Part shown: positions 56,212 through 64,000 of the stretch, one piece after another
Layout: each line of letters starts with the position of its first letter
How positions within the stretch are numbered: position 1 is the stretch's first letter
NCBI GenBank assembly: GCA_021817945.1
Contig: JAKAFL010000008.1
Span: forward strand, 1 to 64,000
DNA: 64,000 nt
Source of the DNA: a bacterium
GTDB lineage: Bacteria; Verrucomicrobiota; Verrucomicrobiia; Limisphaerales; UBA11358
Direction: 5' to 3'
Made by a program: the position numbers and the translations under genes
Notes under the pieces: generated by a model
Databases searched by the model: none
What the model was told of the DNA's origin: nothing
What the model saw: the letters and a program-made list of their open reading frames with translations, nothing else

Positions 56212-58212
56212 ATGTCGTCCGATCAAAATCAAGCCATTCAACCCGAGCGCAAGACACTGGAAGACCGAGCCAGGATGACTGAATTGGAGCGCATACGCCA
56301 TTCCTGCGCGCATGTGCTGGCCACAGCGATTTTGCGGCTTTGGCCGGAGGCGCAATTCGCCTACGGGCCCCCGGTGGAGAACGGGTTTTATTATGATTTG
56401 GAGTTGAGCCACCGGATAGCGCCGGAGGATTTTGAGGCAATTGAGGCGGAGATGAAGCGTGAAATCAAGGCCAACCATCCCTTTGAACGTCGTGAAGTTA
56501 CACGAGCGGAAGCCATGGCGGATGCTCAATCAGGGAGGCTTGGCGGCCTTGGGCCGCGTCCTGGAAACCCCTCACGCTTCAAGCTGGATTTGTTGGCGCA
56601 GATTCCCGAGGGAGAACCCATATCCTACTACCAGAACGGTGATTTTGTGGACCTATGCGCCGGCCCGCATGTGATGCGCACGGGCAACATAGGGGCGTTC
56701 AAGCTCACAACCGTGGCGGCGGCTTATTACAAAGGGGACGAGAAGGGGCCGCAACTGCAGCGCATATACGGGACGGCATTCAAGAACCGGACCGCCATGG
56801 ACGAGTATTTCAAAATGCTCGAGGAAGCCAAGCGCCGTGATCACCGCAAGATTGGAGCGGAGATGGGGTTGTTTGTCATAGACACAGAATTTGTGGGGCC
56901 GGGCATGCCATTGTGGCTGCCCAAAGGGACGGTGTTGGTGGAGGAACTGGAAAAGCTGGCCAAGGAAACCGAGTTTGAAGCGGGTTACGTCCGAGTTCGC
57001 ACCCCGCATCTGGCGCGGGAAAAAATGTACAGGACCTCGGGACATTTGCCTTATTACGCTGAGAGCATGTTTCCACCCATGGAAATGCCACTGGAAGGTG
57101 AGGCGCGAGCCAGGGAGCGTGAACTGGCGCAGAAGGTGGAGGCGTTGAGGGTCCGCTGCGGTGCCCCGTCGGCAGGCGTCGCCCCGGAAGAGATGGCTCG
57201 GCAGCTTGAGGAATTGAAACGACTTGAGGAAGCCCACGGGCAAAGCAGCGACCGGTATTACCTCAAGGCCATGAACTGCCCTCATCACCACCGCATTTTT
57301 GATGCCCAACCCCGAAGCTATCGCGACCTGCCGCTGCGCCTGGCAGAATATGGCACCTGTTACCGGTACGAGCAAAGCGGCGAGCTCTTTGGGCTGATGC
57401 GTGTCCGTGCCCTGAATATGAATGACGCGCATATTTATTGCACTGAGGAGCAATTCGCCGCGGAATTTCGAGCCGTGAATGACATGTATCTCAAATACTT
57501 CAAGGTGTTTGGGCTGTCCAAATACCAGATGCGATTCAGCACGCATTCCCCGGAGGGATTGGGCAAAAAGTATGTCAACGAACCTGGTTTATGGAAGAAA
57601 ACGGAGGATATGGTCCGCACGGTGCTTCTGGAAAGCGGCATTCAATTCGTGGAAGTGGCCAATGAGGCGGCTTTTTATGGCCCCAAGATTGACGTGCAGG
57701 TGTGGAGCGCCATTGGGCGGGAATTCACAATCGCCACCAACCAGGTTGATTTTGCGGTGCCTTCGCGTTTCGGGCTGCATTACCGCGACCGGGATAACAC
57801 GGATAAAATCCCCTTGTGCATTCACCGCGCCCCGCTGGGAACCCATGAGCGGTTCATCGGGTTTTTAATAGAGCATTATGGCGGCAATTTTCCCCTGTGG
57901 CTGGCACCCGAACAAGTCCGGATCCTCACGCTGGGTGATGAAGAAGGATTGGTCCGTTACGCCCAGCCCATCCTTCAAGAATTGCGAGGGCATCAGGTCA
58001 GGGTGGAGGGCGATTTTTCCAGCACGCCCATCAAGGCCAAAATTGCGGAGGCGGAGGCGGCGCGAGTTCACACCATGCTCGTGATAGGAGGCAGGGACGT
58101 GGAGGCTGGCCATGTCTCCGTGCGACTGCATCACGGGGGTCCGCAAGGAGCCAGCCCCAAGGAACGTGTGATTTCCGACATTCTCCAAGCCATTCAAGAG
58201 CGCCGGGGGTGA
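56212..58212 (+). CDS. thrS: Threonyl-tRNA synthetase without TGS domain
   Basis: Class II synthetase charging tRNA-Thr. The 666-residue protein starts with a short tail and goes straight into the editing domain (RIRHSCAHVLATAILRLWPE, HxxxH; later FVDLCAGPHVMRTG, CxxxH); the N-terminal TGS domain is absent. The catalytic core has MYRTSGHLPYYAESMF (motif 1 region), YLKAMNCPHHHRIFDAQ, motif 2 around YRYEQSGELFGLMRVRALN and motif 3 IHRAPLGTHERFIGFL. The anticodon domain follows (VRILTLGDEEGLVRYAQPIL). Between motif 1 and MNCP lies an insertion of about 50 charged residues (about 290-345, coiled-coil-like: ARERELAQKVEAL and EEMARQLEELKRLEEAHG). infC does not follow. Confidence 0.96.
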   Translation: MSSDQNQAIQPERKTLEDRARMTELERIRHSCAHVLATAILRLWPEAQFAYGPPVENGFYYDLELSHRIAPEDFEAIEAEMKREIKANHPFERREVTRAEAMADAQSGRLGGLGPRPGNPSRFKLDLLAQIPEGEPISYYQNGDFVDLCAGPHVMRTGNIGAFKLTTVAAAYYKGDEKGPQLQRIYGTAFKNRTAMDEYFKMLEEAKRRDHRKIGAEMGLFVIDTEFVGPGMPLWLPKGTVLVEELEKLAKETEFEAGYVRVRTPHLAREKMYRTSGHLPYYAESMFPPMEMPLEGEARARERELAQKVEALRVRCGAPSAGVAPEEMARQLEELKRLEEAHGQSSDRYYLKAMNCPHHHRIFDAQPRSYRDLPLRLAEYGTCYRYEQSGELFGLMRVRALNMNDAHIYCTEEQFAAEFRAVNDMYLKYFKVFGLSKYQMRFSTHSPEGLGKKYVNEPGLWKKTEDMVRTVLLESGIQFVEVANEAAFYGPKIDVQVWSAIGREFTIATNQVDFAVPSRFGLHYRDRDNTDKIPLCIHRAPLGTHERFIGFLIEHYGGNFPLWLAPEQVRILTLGDEEGLVRYAQPILQELRGHQVRVEGDFSSTPIKAKIAEAEAARVHTMLVIGGRDVEAGHVSVRLHHGGPQGASPKERVISDILQAIQERRG

Positions 58213-58270
58213 TCCGAAGGGTTGATTCCATGTTCCCTGACTGAGCAGGATGGCGTATCAACCAAGAGGA

Positions 58271-59530
58271 TCAACCGACGAAGCGGCGGGCGGCGATGGT
58301 GGCATTGTGACCGCCAAAGCCGAAGGAATTGTTCAGGATGGCATCCACCTTCATTTGCCGGGCTTGATTGGGAACGTAATCCAGATCGCAATCCGGGTCT
58401 GGTGTTTGCAGATTGATGGTGGGCGGCACCACTCCGTGCTGCAGTGCCAGCACGCACACGGCCGTCTCCACTGCGCCAGCCGCGCCTAGCATGTGTCCTG
58501 TGGCTCCTTTGGTGGAACTGACGGCCAGATGTCGAGCATGGCTGCCAAAGACGCTTTTGATGGCTTCCGTCTCGGCCACATCGCCCACGGGGGTGGACGT
58601 GCCATGCGCATTGATATATTGGATGTCTCCGGGGTTAAGGCCGGCAGATCTCAGGGCCATTTTCATGCTGCGAGCCGCTCCCTCGCCGCCCGGAGAGGGG
58701 GCGGTCAGATGGTACGCATCCGCAGTATTGCCATACCCGGCCAGCTCACAATAGATGCGGGCACCGCGCTTTTTGGCATGCTCCAACTCCTCCAAAACCA
58801 GGACCCCGGCCCCCTCGCCCATCACAAAACCATCACGGTCCTTATCAAAGGGCCGAGACGCATGCTGGGGATCGTCATTCCGGGTGCTCATGGCACGCAT
58901 GGCACAAAAACCGCCGATTCCCACGGGAACCAGCGAGGCCTCCGCCCCGCCGGCCACCATGACCACGGCATCCCCCATTTTAAGGGTACGCCAGGCTTCA
59001 CCAATGGCATGGTTGGCCGTGGCACAGGCTGAGCAGGTGGCAAAATTTGGCCCGCGCAGATTGAAAAACATCGAGACCAATCCGGAAGCCATGTTTGAAA
59101 TCAGCATCGGGATCATGAACGGGGACAACTTTTTGGGGCCTCTTTCCAAAAGCACCTGATGCTGCTCGGAGGTTGTTTGCATTCCTCCGATTCCAGATCC
59201 AATGATGACGCCAATTTCATCCAGGTTTTCCTTGGAAAGGTCCAGACCGGAATCCTTGAGTGCGGACCATGCGGCATAAATGCCAAATTGGGAATAACGG
59301 TCTGTCCGCCGGATTTCCTTGGCGGACGGAAAAGCAGGGGTTGGGTCAAAATTCCTCACTTCGCCGGCAATCCGGGTTTCGAAGGGTGTGGAATCAAACG
59401 CGGTAATACGATCTATGCCACACGCTCCACCGATGAGCTGGCTCCAAAAACCAGCCAGATCATTGCCAATGGGGGTGACCAATCCCATGCCGGTAACCAC
59501 CACGCGGCGTCCGTACAATTGTTGAGACAT
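58271..59530 (-). CDS. fabF: 3-oxoacyl-ACP synthase II
   Basis: Elongating condensing enzyme of fatty acid synthesis. The 419-residue protein (start [16 protein letters not shown] at 59530; ATG 59545 adds five residues) carries the nucleophile Cys in [18 protein letters not shown] and the two catalytic His residues in [14 protein letters not shown] and [14 protein letters not shown]. The C-terminal [15 protein letters not shown] is typical. It follows acpP by 66 bases. In this cluster the order is fabG-acpP-fabF, as in many bacteria; fabD and plsX are not in the window. Confidence 0.98.
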   Translation of the reverse strand: MSQQLYGRRVVVTGMGLVTPIGNDLAGFWSQLIGGACGIDRITAFDSTPFETRIAGEVRNFDPTPAFPSAKEIRRTDRYSQFGIYAAWSALKDSGLDLSKENLDEIGVIIGSGIGGMQTTSEQHQVLLERGPKKLSPFMIPMLISNMASGLVSMFFNLRGPNFATCSACATANHAIGEAWRTLKMGDAVVMVAGGAEASLVPVGIGGFCAMRAMSTRNDDPQHASRPFDKDRDGFVMGEGAGVLVLEELEHAKKRGARIYCELAGYGNTADAYHLTAPSPGGEGAARSMKMALRSAGLNPGDIQYINAHGTSTPVGDVAETEAIKSVFGSHARHLAVSSTKGATGHMLGAAGAVETAVCVLALQHGVVPPTINLQTPDPDCDLDYVPNQARQMKVDAILNNSFGFGGHNATIAARRFVG

Positions 59531-59596
59531 GATAAAAAGGGGCAATTCGGGCTGCGCTCAGCCAAATTGCCCCGGATTGAAAGGAATATGCAATTC

Positions 59597-59839
59597 TTAC
59601 TTCTGGGCGTCTTCGATGTATTTAATCACATCCCCAACGCTTTGAAGCTTTTCCGCCTGCTCATCTGGCACCTCAATGCCAAACTCTTCCTCGAGCGCCA
59701 TGACCAACTCGACCGTGTCGAGAGAGTCAGCTCCCAAGTCCTCAATGAACTTGGCGTCAGGAGTCACTTGGTCCGGTTTTACGCCAAGCTGCTCGACAAT
59801 GATATCCTTTACCCGTTGGTCAATTGGTTTGTCAGCCAT
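59597..59839 (-). CDS. acpP: Acyl carrier protein
   Basis: Carrier of acyl chains on a phosphopantetheine arm. At 80 residues the acidic protein has the standard length. The modified Ser is in [20 protein letters not shown], followed by [21 protein letters not shown]. It is flanked by fabG upstream and fabF downstream on the same strand. Confidence 0.98.
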   Translation of the reverse strand: MADKPIDQRVKDIIVEQLGVKPDQVTPDAKFIEDLGADSLDTVELVMALEEEFGIEVPDEQAEKLQSVGDVIKYIEDAQK

Positions 59840-59928
59840 ATAATGCCCTTTTTCTATCCGAATTCCGCCCTGCCCGTCAAGTCTGGATTAGATAAATCTT
59901 GGGCCATTTTTTATCTCGAACATTTTTG

Positions 59929-60672
59929 CTACATGACCATGCCTCCATCCACGGTCAACACCTGTCCAGTGATATAGCGTGCCCCCGGGCCTGCCAGAAA
60001 ACAGACTGCCTCGGCAATGTCTTCCGCCGCCCCAAACCGCGCCATTGGAATTTGCCGCAAGATGTTCGCCTTTAGGGTCTCGTTAAGCTCAGCGGTCATG
60101 TCTGTCTCTATGAATCCAGGTGCAACGGCATTCACGGTGACCCCCCGACCGGCGAGTTCGCGAGCGACGGATTGGGTGAAACCTATCAAACCTGCCTTGC
60201 TGGCTGCATAATTGGCCTGCCCAGGATTGCCAATCAATCCGATTACTGAGGAAATATTTATGATGCGTCCTGATCTTTGACGGGCAAAAACACGAAACAA
60301 GGCCCTGGTAAAATGAAAGGCTCCTTTGAGGTTGGTGTTCAAAACGGTGTCCCAATCCGCATCACTCATGCGCATCAACAACCCATCGCGGGTTATGCCG
60401 GCATTATTGACCAGAATATCCACTTTTTTGACCTGCTCCACCAGGGTCTCTGCAGCCGCAGTCACCGCAGGGCCATCCGCCACATCCACCGCCACCGCCC
60501 ATGCCTGCCGCCCAAGCGCCTGCACCTCTGCTGCCACTTTCTGGGCGTTTTCAGCGGTGCGCGATACCACCACGATGTCCGCACCCTCCCCGGCCAGTTT
60601 CAAGGCCACGGCGCGACCAATCCCGCGCCCGCCACCCGTAACCACCGCCACTTGATTTTCAAGCAATTTCAT
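59929..60672 (-). CDS. fabG: 3-oxoacyl-ACP reductase
   Basis: NADPH-dependent reductase of fatty acid elongation, SDR family. The 247-residue protein has VVTGGGRGIGRAVALKLA (cofactor), LVNNAGITRDGLLMRMSD, the active-site Ser in INISSVIGLIGNPGQ, and YAASKAGLIGF (YxxxK). It ends ITGQVLTVDGGMVM, the usual FabG C-terminus. It is the first gene of fabG-acpP-fabF. Confidence 0.98.
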   Translation of the reverse strand: MKLLENQVAVVTGGGRGIGRAVALKLAGEGADIVVVSRTAENAQKVAAEVQALGRQAWAVAVDVADGPAVTAAAETLVEQVKKVDILVNNAGITRDGLLMRMSDADWDTVLNTNLKGAFHFTRALFRVFARQRSGRIINISSVIGLIGNPGQANYAASKAGLIGFTQSVARELAGRGVTVNAVAPGFIETDMTAELNETLKANILRQIPMARFGAAEDIAEAVCFLAGPGARYITGQVLTVDGGMVM

Positions 60673-60779
60673 GAACCCATCCTAAACTGCCTTCGGCCTG
60701 CAACGCACCCATAAAATACAGCAGGTCGCCATTCCCGTCCTCGAACACGAAACCATCGCCCCGATCAGGCCCGCCTTCA

Positions 60780-62030
60780 TCACGATCCGGTAACCTTCAC
60801 GCGATCCAGCCGCAGGCGCGTCACACCTTTCGCGTCGAGCTGGGCATCCTGCGAAACTCCGACTTGAATGTTTTGAAATAGAACATCGCTGACCGCCACG
60901 GAGGAACCGCCTGCAATGGACCCAAAAGACCCGAAATGCCCTGAAACATCTTCCACGACAATACCGCTGGCATCAGAAATGGGGACCTTGGAGACAGGCA
61001 CCTTCGTTCCGTGGGTCGGTTCCAAGCTCACAATCCTTCCCGTGCCATCCAAACGAATACCCTGAACATGAATATTGGAATAATGCTGGCCAGCCGTATC
61101 GGGCCTGAATTTGATGCGCAGCATGGGCATTTTCCCCTGCACCACACTGTTTTCAAATTCCACATTTCGGATGATGGTCGCCTCAGTGCCCAAAGATAAC
61201 GCCCCCTGACCCCGGGCGAAAATGCAGTCCTTGATGTGAATATCCTCCACCGGCGGGCTTGGGGGCATCTGATGGAGGCCGTCATAACGATTCCCCTTCA
61301 GGCAGATGCAATCATCATTCACAGAATAAAAACAGTGGGTGACCAGGATGCCCTGGGAACTGTCAATATCCGTCCCATCAGTGCTGGGTCCCTTGGCATG
61401 GGGTGCGATTTCAAACCTGCATTGGTCCACGACACATTGCCGGCAGTTGTAAAAGTGCAAGTTCCAGGATGGTGAATTGTAAAATCGCACCCCGCTCACC
61501 ACCACATTTTGTGAGTCGCAGATTTCGCAAAGCCGCGGGCGTCCTCCCGGGGCTGAGCTTTTCCAATACGCTGCGCCGTTGCCATCCAGTTCGCCGTTCC
61601 CGGCGAGCTTGAAGCCATCGCAATGTTCCACGTTCAAAAGGGAGGAGGCATGATCAGAAAAATGGCCTTCAAAGCGGACATGCTGTTGCGTTGGGAAGTC
61701 CTTGATATCGGTGGAAGCGCACAAAACGGCGCCCGTTTCCAATTCAAAATCAACCCCGGGTTGAAGAAAAAGGGCGCCGGAAATGAACCGGCCCGCAGGA
61801 ACAACCACGGTGCCACCGCCATCCTTCGCACATTGATCAATGGCATTTTGAATTGCCATGGTATTCAGCGTGGCTCCATCACCGACAGCCCCCAGGCTGG
61901 CGATGGATATTCGACTCAACCCCCCGGAAAGCGCCTCGCCCTGTGCCTGGCCTTGCCCCAGTTTTAATACCCAAACACCCAACTCAACAAACAGCAGGGC
62001 AGCGACGATTGACTTTTTCATATTCATCAT
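60780..62030 (-). CDS. Secreted GH28-like polygalacturonase with His to Gln change
   Basis: Probable pectin-degrading enzyme. A signal peptide (KKSIVAALLFVELGVWVLKLG) leads into a right-handed beta-helix protein. The start contains IASLGAVGDGATLNTMAIQNAID, a pectate-lyase-superfamily opening. Active-site Asp residues are visible in PSTDGTDIDSSQ and VNDDCICLKG, and the substrate-binding RIKF is present. The third GH28 motif normally reads GHGxSIGS; here it is RGQGALSLGTE, with Gln instead of His, around residue 272. It may be a divergent subfamily or an enzyme with changed activity. Two Met codons near the start (62030, 62021) both precede the signal peptide. Confidence 0.85.
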   Translation of the reverse strand: MMNMKKSIVAALLFVELGVWVLKLGQGQAQGEALSGGLSRISIASLGAVGDGATLNTMAIQNAIDQCAKDGGGTVVVPAGRFISGALFLQPGVDFELETGAVLCASTDIKDFPTQQHVRFEGHFSDHASSLLNVEHCDGFKLAGNGELDGNGAAYWKSSAPGGRPRLCEICDSQNVVVSGVRFYNSPSWNLHFYNCRQCVVDQCRFEIAPHAKGPSTDGTDIDSSQGILVTHCFYSVNDDCICLKGNRYDGLHQMPPSPPVEDIHIKDCIFARGQGALSLGTEATIIRNVEFENSVVQGKMPMLRIKFRPDTAGQHYSNIHVQGIRLDGTGRIVSLEPTHGTKVPVSKVPISDASGIVVEDVSGHFGSFGSIAGGSSVAVSDVLFQNIQVGVSQDAQLDAKGVTRLRLDRVKVTGS

Positions 62031-62302
62031 GGCTCAATTTGATCATTCATGTGAGAGAGACCGTGTGTTAGCCGCTCTTGGACATGGAGTTAAGATGTCC
62101 TTTTCAGAAACAATGAGCCACCCTTTTTTCCGCGCCCCGTCAGACCATTGCGGGTTGGTGCAAATCCGAAAATGATGGGAGGAGCTTTGGCGGAAAATTC
62201 TGGCCACGGTCAAGGGCGGCGGCCACGGACCACACGGACAACTGGATAAAGATACTGATCCCCCCCATAACCGCCGGATGTTTTGGAGCCACTCTGAATT
62301 TT

Positions 62303-62602
62303 TCACGGTGAAGGCGGATTATCCTTCATGAAACCGGCACCTGAAGGAGGCGTGCCCTGGGTGCTCTGCGTGGGCGGTTTGGCGGCCCGCCGCGTTGGGT
62401 CGGCTTGGCTGTGTTGTTTGGGAGTCATCAGCGTGGCGCCTTTTAGCAGGCGGCAAAAATCCTTTTTACTGGTATGCTGATGGGTTCCATCCGTGAATTG
62501 AAGATTGGTGGCGGATTTGTACCGGACCTCCAGGCGATCCAGTTGGACAATACGGACGAATTCCGCCTGGCATTTCCACACCTGTCCTTGTTGAAGCTTC
62601 AT
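62303..62602 (-). CDS. Small conserved hypothetical protein
   Basis: A 99-residue protein of unknown function. The first 65 residues look folded and mixed alpha/beta (GQVWKCQAEFVRIVQLDRLE, then VRYKS and SKKDFCRLLKGATLMT). The tail of about 35 residues is low complexity, Pro/Gln/Ser-rich. I recall similar short proteins beginning MKL-x-x-GQ-x-WK in verrucomicrobial genomes, but I cannot name a family. An AGGTGA element lies about 17 bases upstream, rather far for a ribosome binding site. Confidence 0.55.
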   Translation of the reverse strand: MKLQQGQVWKCQAEFVRIVQLDRLEVRYKSATNLQFTDGTHQHTSKKDFCRLLKGATLMTPKQHSQADPTRRAAKPPTQSTQGTPPSGAGFMKDNPPSP

Positions 62603-62908
62603 GAGCGTTATAAAAATTTCACCTGGGCTAAAAAATAAAGGGGCCTAAGACTTTGAACCAATTCATTTTCGGTCGCGGCTGCCGCCCGTGACATGCACGG
62701 TTTTGCTTACCCCACCTCCATCATGCTTGGAGCCAGGAGTGTTGTAAATGATTGACATGATTTCAATTACCCATGAAGCCGAATTCAGGGGCAGGTCCTT
62801 GTCATCATCTTCCATAAATTTTGAAATTCCAAGGCACTTACGCCGCAGTAAAATCCTTGAGCCATCTTGACGGAAACCTCGCGTTGCGGTAAGGACTAGG
62901 GTTTATAT
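62603..62908. other. Divergent control region between the small hypothetical gene and htpG
   Basis: 306 bases with no gene. A TTGACG at about 62869 has only a weak -10 (TAAGGA) 17 bases later. AAGGA about 14 bases before the htpG ATG may be its ribosome binding site. No CIRCE-type heat-shock operator is seen. Confidence 0.4.
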
Positions 62909-64000
62909 ATGAGTAAAACCGAATCACATCAATTTCAAGCTGAAATCCAGCAACTGTTGAACATCGTGATCCACTCTCTTTACACAGATAAGGAGATTTT
63001 CATGAGGGAGCTGATTTCCAACGCGGCGGACGCGTGCGAGAAGCTGCGTTTTAACCAGACCTCTGGCAAGGCGGTATATCAACCAGATGTGGCCCCAGTG
63101 ATAGATGTAACCACCGACGAAAAGGAAGGGACGGTGACCATCCGTGATACCGGAGTGGGGATGACGCATGGCGAACTTGTGGAAAACCTTGGGACGATCG
63201 CACATTCAGGCACCAAGGCATTTCTGCGGCAGATAGCTGGGGACAGCAAACCGGACCTGGGATTGATTGGTCAATTTGGGGTTGGTTTTTATTCCGCCTT
63301 CATGGTTGCAACGCGGGTGACCGCGCTGAGCCGGTCTGCGGATCCGGATCAACCCGGCTGGAGCTGGACCAGCGAGGGCATGGGGGGATATGAACTGGCG
63401 CCCGGCGGGGATTTGCCTCGCGGCACCCAGATCACACTCAAACTCAAGGAAGATGCGCTGGAATTTTCCAAGGAAGCGACGGTGGAGGGCATTATTGAGC
63501 GTTACTCCAGCTTTATTCCATTTCCCATTCAGCTCAATGGCCGCCGCCTGAATACCGTTCAGGCCATCTGGGCCAGGAATAAAAACGACATCAAGGAGGA
63601 GGAATACAATTCGTTTTACACATTTGTAGGCCACGACCATGACCAGCCCTTGTTGCGTCTTCATTTCACTGCGGACGCACCCCTGGCGATCCAGGCCCTC
63701 CTTTTTGTTCCCAAACGAAATTTTGAAACCATGGGAATGGGCCGGATGGATTCCGAGGTCAATCTCTATTGCAGGAAGATTCTGATTCAGGCCAAGGCCA
63801 AGGGGTTGTTTCCGGACTGGTTGCGCTTCCTAAAAGGGGTGGTGGACAGTGAGGATTTGCCCCTGAACATATCCCGGGAAACCATGCAGGACACCACCCT
63901 GATGCAAAAACTGAACAAGGTGTTGACCAGCCGCTTTTTGAAGTTTCTCGATGAGCATTCCGAAAAGGACCCGGCCTCTTACGAGACCTTTTACAGCGAG
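62909..64000 (+). CDS. htpG: Molecular chaperone HtpG (Hsp90), 5' part only
   Basis: ATP-dependent chaperone. The window ends within the gene after 364 codons; the frame is open to the last base. The ATPase domain is complete: LLNIVIHSLYTDKEIFMREL, ISNAADACEKLRF (Asn for Mg-ATP), TIRDTGVGMTHGELVENLG, IGQFGVGFYSAFMVA. The middle domain follows with LLFVPKRNFETMGMGRMDS and GVVDSEDLPLNISRETMQ (catalytic Arg). The C-terminal dimer domain lies beyond the edge. Confidence 0.97.
   Translation, partial: MSKTESHQFQAEIQQLLNIVIHSLYTDKEIFMRELISNAADACEKLRFNQTSGKAVYQPDVAPVIDVTTDEKEGTVTIRDTGVGMTHGELVENLGTIAHSGTKAFLRQIAGDSKPDLGLIGQFGVGFYSAFMVATRVTALSRSADPDQPGWSWTSEGMGGYELAPGGDLPRGTQITLKLKEDALEFSKEATVEGIIERYSSFIPFPIQLNGRRLNTVQAIWARNKNDIKEEEYNSFYTFVGHDHDQPLLRLHFTADAPLAIQALLFVPKRNFETMGMGRMDSEVNLYCRKILIQAKAKGLFPDWLRFLKGVVDSEDLPLNISRETMQDTTLMQKLNKVLTSRFLKFLDEHSEKDPASYETFYSE

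Noticed and set aside
1..64000. CRISPR array, rRNA, prophage or integrase
   Set aside because: No regularly spaced repeats, no rRNA segments and no phage or integrase genes were seen.

Overview
The window looks like a chromosomal segment of a free-living, plant-polysaccharide-degrading member of the Verrucomicrobiota, probably close to the Pedosphaera/Limisphaerales group. Supporting signs are the bacterial microcompartment locus of the Planctomycetes-Verrucomicrobia (PVM) type, a TIGR04073-family lipoprotein, a secreted protein with tandem ASTNL-x-NW repeats, a DUF4912 protein, and plain bacterial housekeeping genes of moderate to high GC. This placement is inferred from gene content; no rRNA or tRNA gene was found.

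Layout. 1-10085 (minus strand): rpoD, then a translation/transcription operon nusA-infB-rbfA-nrnA-truB-ribF with a recognisable sigma70 promoter. 10086-12102 (plus): prfB with its programmed +1 frameshift, and trpC. 12365-21708: accessory genes, comprising two secreted or anchored proteins, an AraC regulator, a response regulator, a DUF4912 / small membrane protein / GH57 glucan-branching-enzyme group, and a TTAA-flanked miniature inverted-repeat element sitting between convergent genes. 21806-29354: the microcompartment operon, with a class II aldolase, three BMC-P and three BMC-H shell proteins, CoA-acylating aldehyde dehydrogenase, acetate-kinase homologue and PduL, plus a divergent DeoR regulator. 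29606-36951: radical SAM protein, clpB, tatA-tatC, TIGR04073 lipoprotein, strong terminator, ispE. 36978-41796: secreted SGNH esterase, a GH39 beta-xylosidase remnant, a degenerate receiver protein, an SDR and an M42 peptidase. 41867-46550: a GldA/F/G-like ABC system with a DUF4340 protein. 46821-48415: scpA-scpB. 48455-52552: a second shortened copy of the miniature element, then ahcY and metK divergent from an ArsR-methyltransferase fusion. 52611-64000: leuS, a truncated kduD, thrS, fabF-acpP-fabG, a GH28 pectinase, a small conserved protein and the start of htpG.

How the genes work together. The microcompartment genes form a complete core for converting fuculose-1-phosphate or rhamnulose-1-phosphate to DHAP and lactaldehyde, and on through lactyl-CoA and lactyl-phosphate to lactate. 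The GH28, SGNH, GH39-remnant and KduD-remnant genes point to pectin/hemicellulose as the source of those deoxysugars, although two of these genes have decayed. At metK/ahcY a single perfect 18-bp palindrome overlaps the -10 of the metK promoter and fills the spacer of the opposing promoter of the ArsR-methyltransferase gene. This suggests an autoregulated switch for the SAM cycle.

The most notable items are that SAM-cycle switch, the microcompartment with apparent encapsulation helices on three enzymes, the nested TTAA miniature elements, a TatC with a large first periplasmic loop, and a receiver protein lacking its phosphoacceptor Asp. All functional calls are by reading motifs; no database search was run.
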